From an uncultured Eubacteriales bacterium (GTDB taxonomy: Bacteria > Bacillota > Clostridia > Christensenellales > CAG-138): DNA of 64,000 nt. Shown piece by piece: positions 23,386 to 31,100 of this stretch. The notes below the pieces were generated by a model. The model did not search any database, had not been told where the DNA came from, and worked only from the letters and a program-made list of their open reading frames with translations. The stretch covers positions 1 through 64,000 of the forward strand of contig CACWYB010000023.1 in the NCBI GenBank assembly GCA_902765005.1. The letters are read 5' to 3'. Every line of letters begins with the position of its first letter. Within the stretch, counting starts at the first letter, position 1. The position numbers and the translations under genes are program-made.

Positions 23386-24582
23386 ATGACAAAGATCGAC
23401 ATTTTCTCCGGCTTTCTGGGCGCGGGGAAAACCACTCTCATTAAAAAGCTGATCGCCGAAGCGTACAAGGGCGAAAAGCTGGTTTTGATCGAGAACGAGT
23501 TCGGCGAGATCGGCATCGACGGCGCGTTCATGCAGGACGCGGGCATTCAGGTGAACGAGATGAACTCCGGCTGCATCTGCTGCTCATTGGTGGGCGACTT
23601 CGGCCGGGCGCTGAAGAAGGTCCTCTCCGAGTACGCTCCTGACCGTATCCTCATCGAGCCCTCCGGCGTAGGGAAGCTGTCCGACGTGATCGGCGCCGTG
23701 GAGCGCATCGATTCCCACGACATCCAGCTGAATTCCTTTACCACCGTGGTGGACGCCAAGAAGGCCAAGGTCTACATGAAGAACTTCGGCGAATTCTTCA
23801 ACAACCAGGTGGAGAGCGCCAGCGCCATCATCCTGAGCCGGACCCAGGACGTGAGCGAGGAGAAGCTCAGCGAAACGCTGGCCCTGCTCCGGGAGCACAA
23901 CCCCAACGCCGTCATCATCACCACCCCCTGGTCGGAGCTCTCCGGCGCGGCCATCCTTTCCGCCATGGAGCGGAAGGACACCCTGGAGGCCGCCCTCCAG
24001 GAGCTGGCCCAGGCCGCCCACGATGACGAGGACGACGACGAGGAGTGCGACGATCCCGAGTGCTCCTGCCACCACCATCACCATCATGACGACGATGACG
24101 AAGACGAGCACGAGCACCACCATCACCATCATGATGACGACGATGATGATGAGTACGAGCACGAGCATCACCATCATCATCATCATGACGACGATGACGA
24201 CGATGAGGACGAGCACGAGCACCATCATCACCATCACGACGACGATGACGAGGACGAGCACGAGCACCACCATCATCACCATCATCACCACCACGGCCAT
24301 GACGCCGACGAGGTGTTCACCAGCTGGGGCGTGGAGACGGCCAACAAGTATACGAAGGACGAGATCGAGAGCATCCTGGTGAAGCTGGACGACGCAGCGG
24401 CCTACGGCGCCATCCTGCGGGCCAAAGGCGTGGTCGCGGGCGCCGACGGCCAGTGGATCCACTACGACTACGTGCCCGAGGAGCACGAGGTGCGCACCGG
24501 CCCCGCCGCCTTCACGGGCCGCATCTGCGTCATCGGGTCCGAGCTCAAGGAGGACGCCCTCAAGGCGCTGTTTAGGGTATAA
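23386..24582 (+). CDS. COG0523 (CobW-like) G3E GTPase with a long His/Asp metal-binding tract
   Basis: A 398-residue metal-chaperone GTPase. The Walker A GFLGAGKTT is at residues 9-17, the metal-binding CxCC motif (C63-I-C65-C66) is in NSGCICCSLV, and the C-terminal CobW_C domain (about 308-398) includes ILRAKGVVAG. Between them residues about 212-307 are almost pure His, Asp and Glu, in four or more tandem units of Asp/Glu followed by six to ten His. Family role: GTP-driven delivery of zinc, cobalt or nickel to target enzymes; His loops are common but this one is unusually long. The next gene is a second G3E GTPase 2 bases downstream. Zinc or nickel storage or allocation is the likely role (inference). 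Confidence 0.92.
   Translation: MTKIDIFSGFLGAGKTTLIKKLIAEAYKGEKLVLIENEFGEIGIDGAFMQDAGIQVNEMNSGCICCSLVGDFGRALKKVLSEYAPDRILIEPSGVGKLSDVIGAVERIDSHDIQLNSFTTVVDAKKAKVYMKNFGEFFNNQVESASAIILSRTQDVSEEKLSETLALLREHNPNAVIITTPWSELSGAAILSAMERKDTLEAALQELAQAAHDDEDDDEECDDPECSCHHHHHHDDDDEDEHEHHHHHHDDDDDDEYEHEHHHHHHHDDDDDDEDEHEHHHHHHDDDDEDEHEHHHHHHHHHHGHDADEVFTSWGVETANKYTKDEIESILVKLDDAAAYGAILRAKGVVAGADGQWIHYDYVPEEHEVRTGPAAFTGRICVIGSELKEDALKALFRV
24060..24300 (+). repeat. In-frame tandem repeat encoding the His/Asp/Glu tract
   Basis: Imperfect tandem units of roughly 45-55 bases, mostly GAC/GAT/GAG runs followed by CAC/CAT runs, coding for D/E blocks then H6 to H10 blocks. The mix of synonymous CAC and CAT codons shows the units are diverged, not a fresh microsatellite expansion. 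Confidence 0.85.
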
Positions 24583-24584
24583 GT

Positions 24585-25532
24585 ATGGAAGACATCCCTG
24601 TATTCCTGTTCACGGGCTTTCTAGACGCGGGCAAAACCACCTTCGTCCAGAGCCTGCTGGAGGACAAGGAGTTCAATAACGGCCAGCCCACGCTGGTGAT
24701 CCAATGCGAGGATGGCGAGGAGGAGCTGCTCCCCGACCGGTTCCCGGCGAAGAACAAGGTTAGCATCGTGTCCATCGATTCGGAGGACCGGCTCACGGAG
24801 GGGCATCTTTTGGCGCTCACCAAGCAGTACAAGCCCGCCCGGATCATCGTGGAGTATAACGGCATGTGGCTGAACAACAGTCTCTTTCAGGCCCTGCCCG
24901 AGAGCTGGTCCATCGCCGGGGAGACTTTGTTCTTCGACAGCACCACCTTCGCCGTCTACAACGCCAACATGAGGCAGCTGGTGGTGGACAAGCTTCGGAC
25001 CGCGGAGCTGGTGCTCTTTAACCGCGTCACGGAGGACACGGACAAGATGGCCCTGCACAAGATCGTCCGGGCCATCACCCGCCAGGCGGACATCGCCTAC
25101 AGCTACGACAGCGGCAAGACCGAGTACGACGAGATCGTGGACCCCCTGCCCTTCGACGTGAACGCGCCCATCGTGAAGGTGGAGGACAAGGACTACGCCC
25201 TGTTCTACCAGGACCTGGTGGAGGATTTCAAGAAGTATCACGGGAAGGTGGTGGAGTTCACCGCCCTGGTGGCGCGGAACAACCGGATGCCCAAGGATAC
25301 CTTTGTGGCCGGCCGGCAGCTCATGCAGTGCTGCGCCGCGGACATCCAGTTCGCCGCCTTCGCCTTCAAGTACGACAACGCCGCCAGCCTGCAGAACCAG
25401 GGCTGGTACAAGGTGACCGCCAAGATCGAGGTCCGCTTCTCCGCCATCTACGGCAAGAAGGGTCCCGTGTTCAACGTGCTTGCCATCGAGCCCTGGCAGG
25501 CCCCGGAGGAGGAAGTGGCCACGTTCTATTGA
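24585..25532 (+). CDS. G3E GTPase fused to a TIGR03943/YcgQ-like C-terminal domain
   Basis: A 315-residue protein: Walker A TGFLDAGKTTF at the N-terminus, then a CobW-like fold that lacks the CxCC motif (the equivalent position reads IQCEDGEEELL). From about residue 220 the sequence changes to VVEFTALVARN, VAGRQLMQCCAADIQFAAFAF, GWYKVTAKIEVRF and VFNVLAIEPWQAPEEEVATFY, which reads like the C-terminal domain of the DUF1980/TIGR03943 (YcgQ) family found next to metal permeases. The CC pair there is a candidate metal site. It starts 2 bases after the first GTPase, so the products probably act in one metal pathway. The fusion call rests on pattern recognition only. Confidence 0.75.
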   Translation: MEDIPVFLFTGFLDAGKTTFVQSLLEDKEFNNGQPTLVIQCEDGEEELLPDRFPAKNKVSIVSIDSEDRLTEGHLLALTKQYKPARIIVEYNGMWLNNSLFQALPESWSIAGETLFFDSTTFAVYNANMRQLVVDKLRTAELVLFNRVTEDTDKMALHKIVRAITRQADIAYSYDSGKTEYDEIVDPLPFDVNAPIVKVEDKDYALFYQDLVEDFKKYHGKVVEFTALVARNNRMPKDTFVAGRQLMQCCAADIQFAAFAFKYDNAASLQNQGWYKVTAKIEVRFSAIYGKKGPVFNVLAIEPWQAPEEEVATFY

Positions 25533-25550
25533 TTGATTCGTTCGTCTCTT

Positions 25551-25685
25551 GCCGCTTTTTCTTTTCGGTGAAAAGAAAAAGCGGCGCAAAAAGAAAAGCT
25601 CAGGAGGTCTAATGAGTTAGGTTTCCTGAGCTTTTTAGTATTCCTATAGTTCTTTTGTGCACCTTTTCTTACAAGAAAAGGTGCA
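25551..25685. repeat. Composite hairpin repeat, copy 2
   Basis: Three hairpins: a 16-bp perfect stem starting GCCGCTTTTTCTTTTC (25551-25566 with 25570-25585), a 12-bp stem AAAAGCTCAGGA / TCCTGAGCTTTT (25594-25605, 25624-25635), and a 13-bp stem starting TGCACCTTTTCTT (25658-25670 with 25673-25685). Copy 3 at 29831 is nearly the reverse complement of the first two thirds. Confidence 0.85.
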
Positions 25686-25743
25686 TTGTTTTAAATCAAA
25701 CCGCTCAAAATAGAAGCATGAATACGAAAGCAAGAGGTGCAAG

Positions 25744-26277
25744 ATGAAGGCGACGGGGATCGTGCGGCGAATTGACGAACTGGGGCGGATCGTGATCCCC
25801 AAGGAGATCCGGCGGACGCTGCGGATCCGGGAGAGCGACCCCCTGGAGATCTACATGGGAGACGACGGCTGCATCCAGCTGAAGAAATACTCCTCCGTGG
25901 GCGGCCTTCGGGACGTGGCGGAGGAGTTCGCCCAGGCCCTCAACGGGGCCTTTGGGCTCACGGCGGCAGTGACGGACCGGGAAAGCTGCGTGGCCGCGGC
26001 GGGCCGGCAGCGGCGCTGGCTCCTGGGCCGGCCGGTGCGGGAGGCTGTGCGGCGGCGGCTGCTGGCCCGCCAGGTCATGGAGGAGAAGGGCTCCCTTTTG
26101 GTGGAGGGCCAGGACGAGCCCTTCCTCTCCCTCTTGGGGGTGCCCATCCTGCTGGAGGGGGACGCGGTGGGCGGCCTGTTCCTCATGAGCGCGGAGGAGG
26201 GCCCGGCCCTGCCGGAAGCGGCCCTGCAAACGCTCAAGACCGGCGCCCTGTATCTCGGGAAGCTCCTGAGCCTGTGA
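25744..26277 (+). CDS. spoVT: Stage V sporulation protein T (AbrB-family regulator)
   Basis: A 177-residue protein (SpoVT is usually 178). The N-terminal AbrB swapped-hairpin domain is textbook: MKATGIVRRIDELGRIVIPKEIRRTLRI. Residues about 55-177 form a GAF-like domain. In Bacillus SpoVT modulates sigma-G-dependent forespore genes. AGAGGTG precedes the ATG. It lies after a composite hairpin repeat and before a bidirectional terminator, so it is a single-gene unit; I could not identify a convincing sigma-F/G promoter in the repeat-containing upstream region. Confidence 0.9.
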   Translation: MKATGIVRRIDELGRIVIPKEIRRTLRIRESDPLEIYMGDDGCIQLKKYSSVGGLRDVAEEFAQALNGAFGLTAAVTDRESCVAAAGRQRRWLLGRPVREAVRRRLLARQVMEEKGSLLVEGQDEPFLSLLGVPILLEGDAVGGLFLMSAEEGPALPEAALQTLKTGALYLGKLLSL

Positions 26278-26296
26278 CCCCCGAAGCAAAAGTGAA

Positions 26297-26329
26297 AGCC
26301 CCGCGGGAACAAGCCGCGGGGCTCCGTTT
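26297..26329. terminator. Bidirectional terminator between spoVT and the membrane-anchored protein gene
   Basis: A 10-bp stem AGCCCCGCGG / CCGCGGGGCT (26297-26306, 26314-26323) with a CCGTTT tail on the plus side and TTCACTTTTGC on the minus side. Confidence 0.8.
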
Positions 26330-26338
26330 GGATATGGC

Positions 26339-27838
26339 TCAATGCGCCTGATAAAACTCTTCGCCGGTGATGGTGTTCACGTAAAGGTTGTCGGCGAACC
26401 AGCCGGGGATGCCATCCAGGCCGTAGAGATAGTGCTCCACATACATGAGCCGGCCGCCGGCGAAGCCGAACTCATAGGTGCAGCCATCCTTCATATCCGC
26501 GTCCATGGTGCAGTAGTTGCCGTCGTAGACCGCGTTCACGCCGATGAAATCATAGCTGTCGGGGCCGAAGACAGTGTCGATGACATGGTGCATGTAGGCC
26601 TCATACTCCGGGCCGCCCATGTGGTCATAGTCGATGTCGATGAGCTTCAGGCCGTCATCCGGGTTGTAGAGCTCGTTGCATTCTGCTCGGACGATGTAGC
26701 CTGACTTGGCGGCGATGTCCATGTGCACGAAGTCGTTGTTGATGCGGTAGAAGTTTTCCCGATAGCCGGATTTATCCAGGAAGTAGGTAATATCCCAATC
26801 CTTCAAATTGTAGTCCAGCTCCTCCATGGACTTGCCCTCGGCGTCCCGGCGCTCGGCGGCCCGGCCGTTGGCGGCGGACAGGAAGGTGCGGTAGAGCCAG
26901 GTCACCTGGTCCACGCTCATGTCCCCTTCGGCGATGTTATGGATGTCGCCCTGCTCGAAGTTTTCGGGCGCCACCAGATGGACCACCTGGGAGTTGCGGC
27001 GGATGTCCGCCTGGAAGCACACCGATTCCTCCATGGAATACTCGTCGGGGTGGACCTTCACCCCCATGAGGCCGTTCTCCGTGTAGGCCAGCTGCACATA
27101 GCGGCCGTCTGCCAGAGCCACGGAATAGGAGGACTGGTTCACCCGGCCCCGGCTGCCGCCCCTGTCCTGAACGGCCTTGCTCTCATTCACCTGGGTGCCC
27201 AAAAGCTGGGCCACCTTGGCGGCGTCCTGCTTGGGGGTGGCGGCCTTCTGGGGGACGTAGCGGATGGTGGAGATGGCCAAAGGAGACAGATCCTTCTTCA
27301 AAAGCACGCACACATGAGTGTTTTTGCCGTCCGTGATGCGCAAAATGTCGTCCCGGTAGCCGGCGGTGTCCACATAGGCGGCCACGAGCAGGTCTTTCGT
27401 GTCGATGTCCCAGTTGAACAGGGTCATATACAGAGCCTTCACCTGCTCAAAAACCTTCGTTTGGAGCTCCGGCTCCGGGTCGTCCCCCTGGGCCCAGGTC
27501 TTGCTGTCGAAGGGGACGATGTTGTCGATCCGGGGAATGATAGAGGCGAACCGCAATTCCCGCATGTAGGCCTCCACCCGGGCCTCCTCCGCCTTTTCGG
27601 TCTGGGGGTCACTGGTGGGGACAGGCGTGGGCTGCGCCGGCTCCGCGCCCTCGGACCCCGGGGGGGCAGGCGTGTCGGTAGCCTCCGCCTCCGCCTGGGC
27701 GGTGCGGATGTACCTGTCCTGCATGCTGCCTTGGGCGAACAGATTCAGCCCGCCCCAGAAGACGACGCCCAGCACCAACACGGCGCACATTGCGGCGATC
27801 AGCACCTTGTTTTTCAACCAGAATAGTTTCATGTTCAA
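26339..27838 (-). CDS. Membrane-anchored extracytoplasmic protein linked to the two-component system
   Basis: A 499-residue protein with one N-terminal membrane segment (about 12-34), a Pro/Thr/Glu-rich linker (about 48-80) and a large outside domain. I do not recognise the fold; the two halves each contain a similar layout (TLFNWDIDTKDLLVAAYVDTAGYRDDI and DYNLKDWDITYFLDKSGYRENFYRI), suggesting an internal duplication. The gene follows the sensor kinase by 61 bases and has its own promoter with the same 11-bp-spaced TTACAAC-type repeats as the regulator gene. It may be a YycH/YycI-like accessory protein that tunes the kinase, but this is inference from position only. Confidence 0.7.
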   Translation of the reverse strand: MNMKLFWLKNKVLIAAMCAVLVLGVVFWGGLNLFAQGSMQDRYIRTAQAEAEATDTPAPPGSEGAEPAQPTPVPTSDPQTEKAEEARVEAYMRELRFASIIPRIDNIVPFDSKTWAQGDDPEPELQTKVFEQVKALYMTLFNWDIDTKDLLVAAYVDTAGYRDDILRITDGKNTHVCVLLKKDLSPLAISTIRYVPQKAATPKQDAAKVAQLLGTQVNESKAVQDRGGSRGRVNQSSYSVALADGRYVQLAYTENGLMGVKVHPDEYSMEESVCFQADIRRNSQVVHLVAPENFEQGDIHNIAEGDMSVDQVTWLYRTFLSAANGRAAERRDAEGKSMEELDYNLKDWDITYFLDKSGYRENFYRINNDFVHMDIAAKSGYIVRAECNELYNPDDGLKLIDIDYDHMGGPEYEAYMHHVIDTVFGPDSYDFIGVNAVYDGNYCTMDADMKDGCTYEFGFAGGRLMYVEHYLYGLDGIPGWFADNLYVNTITGEEFYQAH

Positions 27839-27867
27839 CCGCTCTCCTTTCTCAAGTTGACGCCCTC

Positions 27868-27921
27868 AGTATACCGCCGGACTTGTTATGGAGTATTCAT
27901 CAACTTGTAAGGGAGTTGTAA
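27868..27921 (-). promoter_or_regulatory. Response-regulator-type operator and promoter of the membrane-anchored protein gene
   Basis: On the minus strand TTACAAC (27921-27915), TTACAAG (27910-27904), TGAATAC (27899-27893) and TAACAAG (27888-27882) are spaced exactly 11 bp, then 8 bases, then TATACT (27873-27868). No good -35 is present, as in PhoB-type activated promoters. It overlaps the 3' end of the kinase gene. Confidence 0.65.
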
Positions 27922-29042
27922 AAGGTCACGGTGGCTACGGTCCCTCCGTCCGCGCCACGGGCGAAGGCGAGCCTGGCTCCGTGTGCCTTGGCGATCTGGT
28001 GGCAGAGGGGCACGCCCAGACCGCCGGCGCTGTGGAGCTTCTTGTATTTGGAGGGATGGTTCACGTACCGGAGGGCCTCGTCGCTCATGCCGCTGCCGTG
28101 ATCGGTGACGGTGAGCACGTTGGGCTCGGCCTTCAGCTCCACGGCCGCCCCGGCGGGGGAAGCTTTCACGGCGTTGTCCACCAGGTTGTTGAGCAGGGAC
28201 GATAGCATGGCCTGATCCCCGAAGAGGGTGGGCCAGCGGACCTCATAGGTCACGGCGGGATAGGTCTGTCGGATGTGGTCGAAGAGGTCCTCCACGTCCA
28301 CGGGGCCGAAGGAGGTGGCTTCCTCTTTTGCGTTGTGGAGGGTCAGCAGCCGCGAAGAGATGTCCGAAAGCCGGGTGCTCTCCTCGGCGATATAGCTGGC
28401 CGCCATGTACCGCTGCTCCTCCGTGAGCCGGGCGTCCCGGAGTGTCTCGGCGTAGCCCCGCATGGCGGTGAGGGGCGTGCGCATCTCGTGGGCCAGGCGG
28501 CTCACGGGCAGATTGATCCGATACAGCAGGGCGTAGAGGGCCACCGCCATGAGCAAGGCCACGGTCGTACCGGTGAGGGCCGCCGCCATCACCTGCCGCC
28601 GAAGGAGCTGCTGCACGTCCTCCACATCCTTCACATAGATCAGGTCATACCCCGCGGGCAGCCGGTCGCTGACGAAGGTATAGAGCCGGCCGTCCTGCCG
28701 CAAAAAGCCGGCGGTGCCGGTGGGATAGTCGGCCGCGAAGGGCAGGGTGACGTAGACAGGTTCTTCCCCTTCCGTCACGGAAAAATACAGGTCCCGGCCG
28801 CCGTAATAGTCCAAAAAGGTGCCCACGACGGCCCGTTTGCGGCCCTCGCCCAGCTCTGCCGCCGTGTCCTGCACCGTGCGCTCCAGGGCTCGGGCGATGG
28901 CCTTCTCCTCCCGGAGGGCGGCCTCCGTGGCCCCGTTCACCGTGGAGCGGATGGCGGGCACGGTGACGCCGAACATGCACCCGTAGAGGATCAGGGCGCA
29001 GAGCAGCGTGGACAGCAGATAGGTTTTTTGCCAGAGCTTCAT
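27900..29042 (-). CDS. Membrane sensor histidine kinase
   Basis: A 380-residue kinase: N-terminal membrane segment (about 8-30), an extracytoplasmic sensor region (about 31-155), a second membrane segment (about 158-176), then HisKA with LAHEMRTPLTAMRGY (phospho-acceptor His) and HATPase_c with LLNNLVDNAVKAS (N box), VTDHGSGM and GGLGVPLC (G boxes). There is no HAMP domain; the second membrane helix runs almost directly into the H box. It follows the response regulator by 36 bases. GGGAG lies before the ATG. The signal is unknown; the accessory gene downstream suggests cell-envelope sensing (inference). Confidence 0.9.
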   Translation of the reverse strand: MKLWQKTYLLSTLLCALILYGCMFGVTVPAIRSTVNGATEAALREEKAIARALERTVQDTAAELGEGRKRAVVGTFLDYYGGRDLYFSVTEGEEPVYVTLPFAADYPTGTAGFLRQDGRLYTFVSDRLPAGYDLIYVKDVEDVQQLLRRQVMAAALTGTTVALLMAVALYALLYRINLPVSRLAHEMRTPLTAMRGYAETLRDARLTEEQRYMAASYIAEESTRLSDISSRLLTLHNAKEEATSFGPVDVEDLFDHIRQTYPAVTYEVRWPTLFGDQAMLSSLLNNLVDNAVKASPAGAAVELKAEPNVLTVTDHGSGMSDEALRYVNHPSKYKKLHSAGGLGVPLCHQIAKAHGARLAFARGADGGTVATVTFYNSLTS

Positions 29043-29078
29043 GGGTTCACTCCCCGTGCGAGAAAAACAGGGTTTTTC

Positions 29079-29729
29079 TCACGACTCTTCAAACCGATAG
29101 CCGGTTTTGTAGATGGTCTTGATGTGATCCTCCAGCTTGAGCTTGCGGCGAAGCTTCTGGATGTGCACGTCCACGGTGCGGCTCTCGCCCAGAAAGTCGA
29201 TGCCCCAGGCCTCGGAAAGGAGCTTTTGCCGCGACAGGCACACATTTCGGTTCTCGATGAGGATGCGCAGGAGGGTGAATTCCTGGGGCGTCAGGTCCAC
29301 CCGCTCCCCGGCGAGGAAGACCTCGTGGGCGTCGAAACGGATGGTGAGATCCCCGATGGAATAGCTCTCCTCCGCCCGGTGGGTCCGGCGAAGGACCGCC
29401 TGGACCCGGGCCAAAAGCTCCGCCACCTCGAAGGGCTTGACGATATAGTCGTCCGCGCCCAGGCCGAAGCCCCGGACCTTGTCCGTGGTGGCGCCTCGGG
29501 CCGTGAGGAAGATGGTGGGCACGTCCCGGACCTTCTCCATGACCGTAAAGCCCTCCATGTCCGGCAGCATGATGTCCAGGAGCATGAGATCAAAGCCCTG
29601 CTCCGCCGCCGCATGGATGGCCTCCCGGCCCGAGAAGGCCGTGACGCACCTGTGCCCGACCATCTCCAGGTTCAGTTTCAATAAGTCGTTGATCGCCCGC
29701 TCGTCCTCGACGATGAGTATGTTCGCCAT
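29079..29729 (-). CDS. OmpR/PhoB-family response regulator
   Basis: A 216-residue regulator: receiver domain with the acidic pair in VEDE, the phospho-acceptor Asp in LMLLDIMLPDMEG, Thr in IFLTAR and Lys in IVKPFE, followed by a winged-helix trans_reg_C domain (about 125-214) ending HIQKLRRKLKLEDHIKTIYKTGYRFE. Family members bind tandem half-sites with an 11-bp period; such repeats lie in its own promoter and in two further promoters in the window. GGAGAGG precedes the start. Confidence 0.93.
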   Translation of the reverse strand: MANILIVEDERAINDLLKLNLEMVGHRCVTAFSGREAIHAAAEQGFDLMLLDIMLPDMEGFTVMEKVRDVPTIFLTARGATTDKVRGFGLGADDYIVKPFEVAELLARVQAVLRRTHRAEESYSIGDLTIRFDAHEVFLAGERVDLTPQEFTLLRILIENRNVCLSRQKLLSEAWGIDFLGESRTVDVHIQKLRRKLKLEDHIKTIYKTGYRFEES

Positions 29730-29759
29730 AAATACCTCTCCTGCTCCCTTTTCATGCCC

Positions 29760-29791
29760 AGTATAGCAGAAAAGTTGTAATAGCGTTGTAA
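29760..29791 (-). promoter_or_regulatory. Autoregulated promoter of the two-component operon
   Basis: On the minus strand TTACAAC (29791-29785) and TTACAAC (29780-29774) are 11 bp apart, followed by 8 bases and TATACT (29765-29760). The half-sites occupy the -35 region, the arrangement of a PhoB/OmpR-type activated promoter. Confidence 0.7.
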
Positions 29792-29830
29792 AATCTATGC
29801 GGATTTTCGATTAAGAGTGGTATTTATTTG

Positions 29831-29931
29831 AACTTTAGGAATACAAAAAAGCTCAGGAGCCCTACTCTCTTAGTCTTCCTGAGCTTTTCTTTTTGCGCCG
29901 CTTTTTCTTTTCACAGAAAAGAAAAAGCGGC
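29831..29931. repeat. Composite hairpin repeat, copy 3
   Basis: A conserved AACTTTAGGAATAC lead, a 12-bp stem AAAAGCTCAGGA / TCCTGAGCTTTT (29847-29858, 29877-29888) and a 16-bp stem starting GCCGCTTTTTCTTTTC (29897-29912 with 29916-29931). It matches the reverse complement of copy 2 but lacks that copy's third hairpin. Confidence 0.85.
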
Positions 29932-29942
29932 AAAAGAGATGC

Positions 29943-30992
29943 TCAATCAGCAAAAAACCTATACTCCGTCCGGCTCCGCTGCACTTCCCCCGCCCGCACG
30001 GTGGGCTGGGGCCAGGCGGGGTGATGGGGCGCGTCCGGGTAGAACTGGGTCTCCAGGGCCAGCCCCGCCCCCTTGTTGTACCGCATGCCCCCCTTGCCCG
30101 GAAGCCGGTCGAAATGGTTGCCGGTGTACAGCTGGATGCCCGGCAGCGTGGTCCAGACCTCCATCCGCTGGCCCGACAGCGTCCCCTTCACGTCCGCCGC
30201 CTTGATGAGGCTCTTGCCGTCGTAGGCGTCCAGGATAAAGTTGTGGTCGTACCCGTTCCCCAGGGCGATCTGCCCGTCCCGGCTCATGACCCCCTCCCGC
30301 ACGGTTCGATAGGCCCTCAGATCGAAGGCCCCCTTCACGGGCAGGATTCGGCCGTCGGGCACGGTGTGCTCGTTGATGGGCGTGAAATGGGAGGCGTGGA
30401 TGCGGATGCTCTGATCGTACACGCTGCCGAAGGTGTCCCCGTCCAGGTTCCAGTAGGTGTGGTTGGTCAAATTCGCCACGGTGTCCTTCCCCTCGGCGGC
30501 GGCCTCATAATCAAGGCGCAGCACGTGGGCGTCGGAAAAGGAATAGGTGACCTGCACTTGCAGCGCCCCGGGGAACCCCTCCTCCCCGTCCGGGCTCAGG
30601 AGGCGGAAGCGGACGCTGTTCTCCCCCAGCGCCTCCGCCGCCCACAGCTTATGGTGGAACCCCACCGCGCCGCCGTGGAGGGTGTTGGACCCGTCGTTCC
30701 GGGTCAGGGGGTACACCCGCCGGTTCAGCGGCAGGGCCGCCCGGCTGATCCGGTTGGCGAACCGGCCGCAGATCGCGCCAAAGTTCCCCAGCTCCTGCTC
30801 ATAGTATTTCAGCTCGTCGAACCCCAGGGCCACGTCCCCCAGCCGGCCCAGGCTGTCGGGCACGATGAGATTCACCACCGCCGCGCCGAAATCCGTCAGG
30901 GTCACCCGGCTCCCGTCCGCCGCCGTTATGGTATAGAGATGGGCTTCCTGCCCGCCTTGCGTCATGCCAAAGGTCTCTGTGGTCACTGCCAT
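29943..30992 (-). CDS. galM: Aldose 1-epimerase (mutarotase)
   Basis: A 349-residue protein with the GalM signature residues: GRFANRISRA, NTLHGGAVGFHHKLW (His), NLTNHTYWNLDG (catalytic His), DGRILPVKGAFDLR and the terminal GLALETQFYPDAPHHP with the catalytic Glu. It interconverts alpha and beta anomers of glucose/galactose in the cytosol. Good ribosome binding site; a terminator-promoter overlap directly upstream makes it an independent unit. Its 3' end lies against a composite hairpin repeat. Confidence 0.93.
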   Translation of the reverse strand: MAVTTETFGMTQGGQEAHLYTITAADGSRVTLTDFGAAVVNLIVPDSLGRLGDVALGFDELKYYEQELGNFGAICGRFANRISRAALPLNRRVYPLTRNDGSNTLHGGAVGFHHKLWAAEALGENSVRFRLLSPDGEEGFPGALQVQVTYSFSDAHVLRLDYEAAAEGKDTVANLTNHTYWNLDGDTFGSVYDQSIRIHASHFTPINEHTVPDGRILPVKGAFDLRAYRTVREGVMSRDGQIALGNGYDHNFILDAYDGKSLIKAADVKGTLSGQRMEVWTTLPGIQLYTGNHFDRLPGKGGMRYNKGAGLALETQFYPDAPHHPAWPQPTVRAGEVQRSRTEYRFFAD

Positions 30993-31024
30993 GGTCCCGC
31001 TCCCTTCCCGCTCTTTTTTTCAGG

Positions 31025-31065
31025 AGTATCACAAAAACGGAGGCGTGTCAAGCTTTTGACACGCC
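31025..31065 (-). promoter_or_regulatory. Overlapping sigE-operon terminator and galM promoter
   Basis: A 10-bp stem GGCGTGTCAA / TTGACACGCC (31042-31051, 31056-31065) with a TCCGTTTTTG tail terminates minus-strand transcription. Its distal arm contains TTGACA (31051-31046), which sits 17 bases from TACTCC (31028-31023), or 15 bases from an extended -10 TGTGATACT, and so can serve as the galM -35. Confidence 0.6.
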
Positions 31066-31100
31066 CCCTTACGCCTCCTTCCCGTTTTAGTAAAGGTATT

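Noticed and set aside
24060-24300. CRISPR-like or satellite array
   Set aside because: The repeats are in frame, encode acid and His blocks and have no unique spacers; it is a coding repeat.
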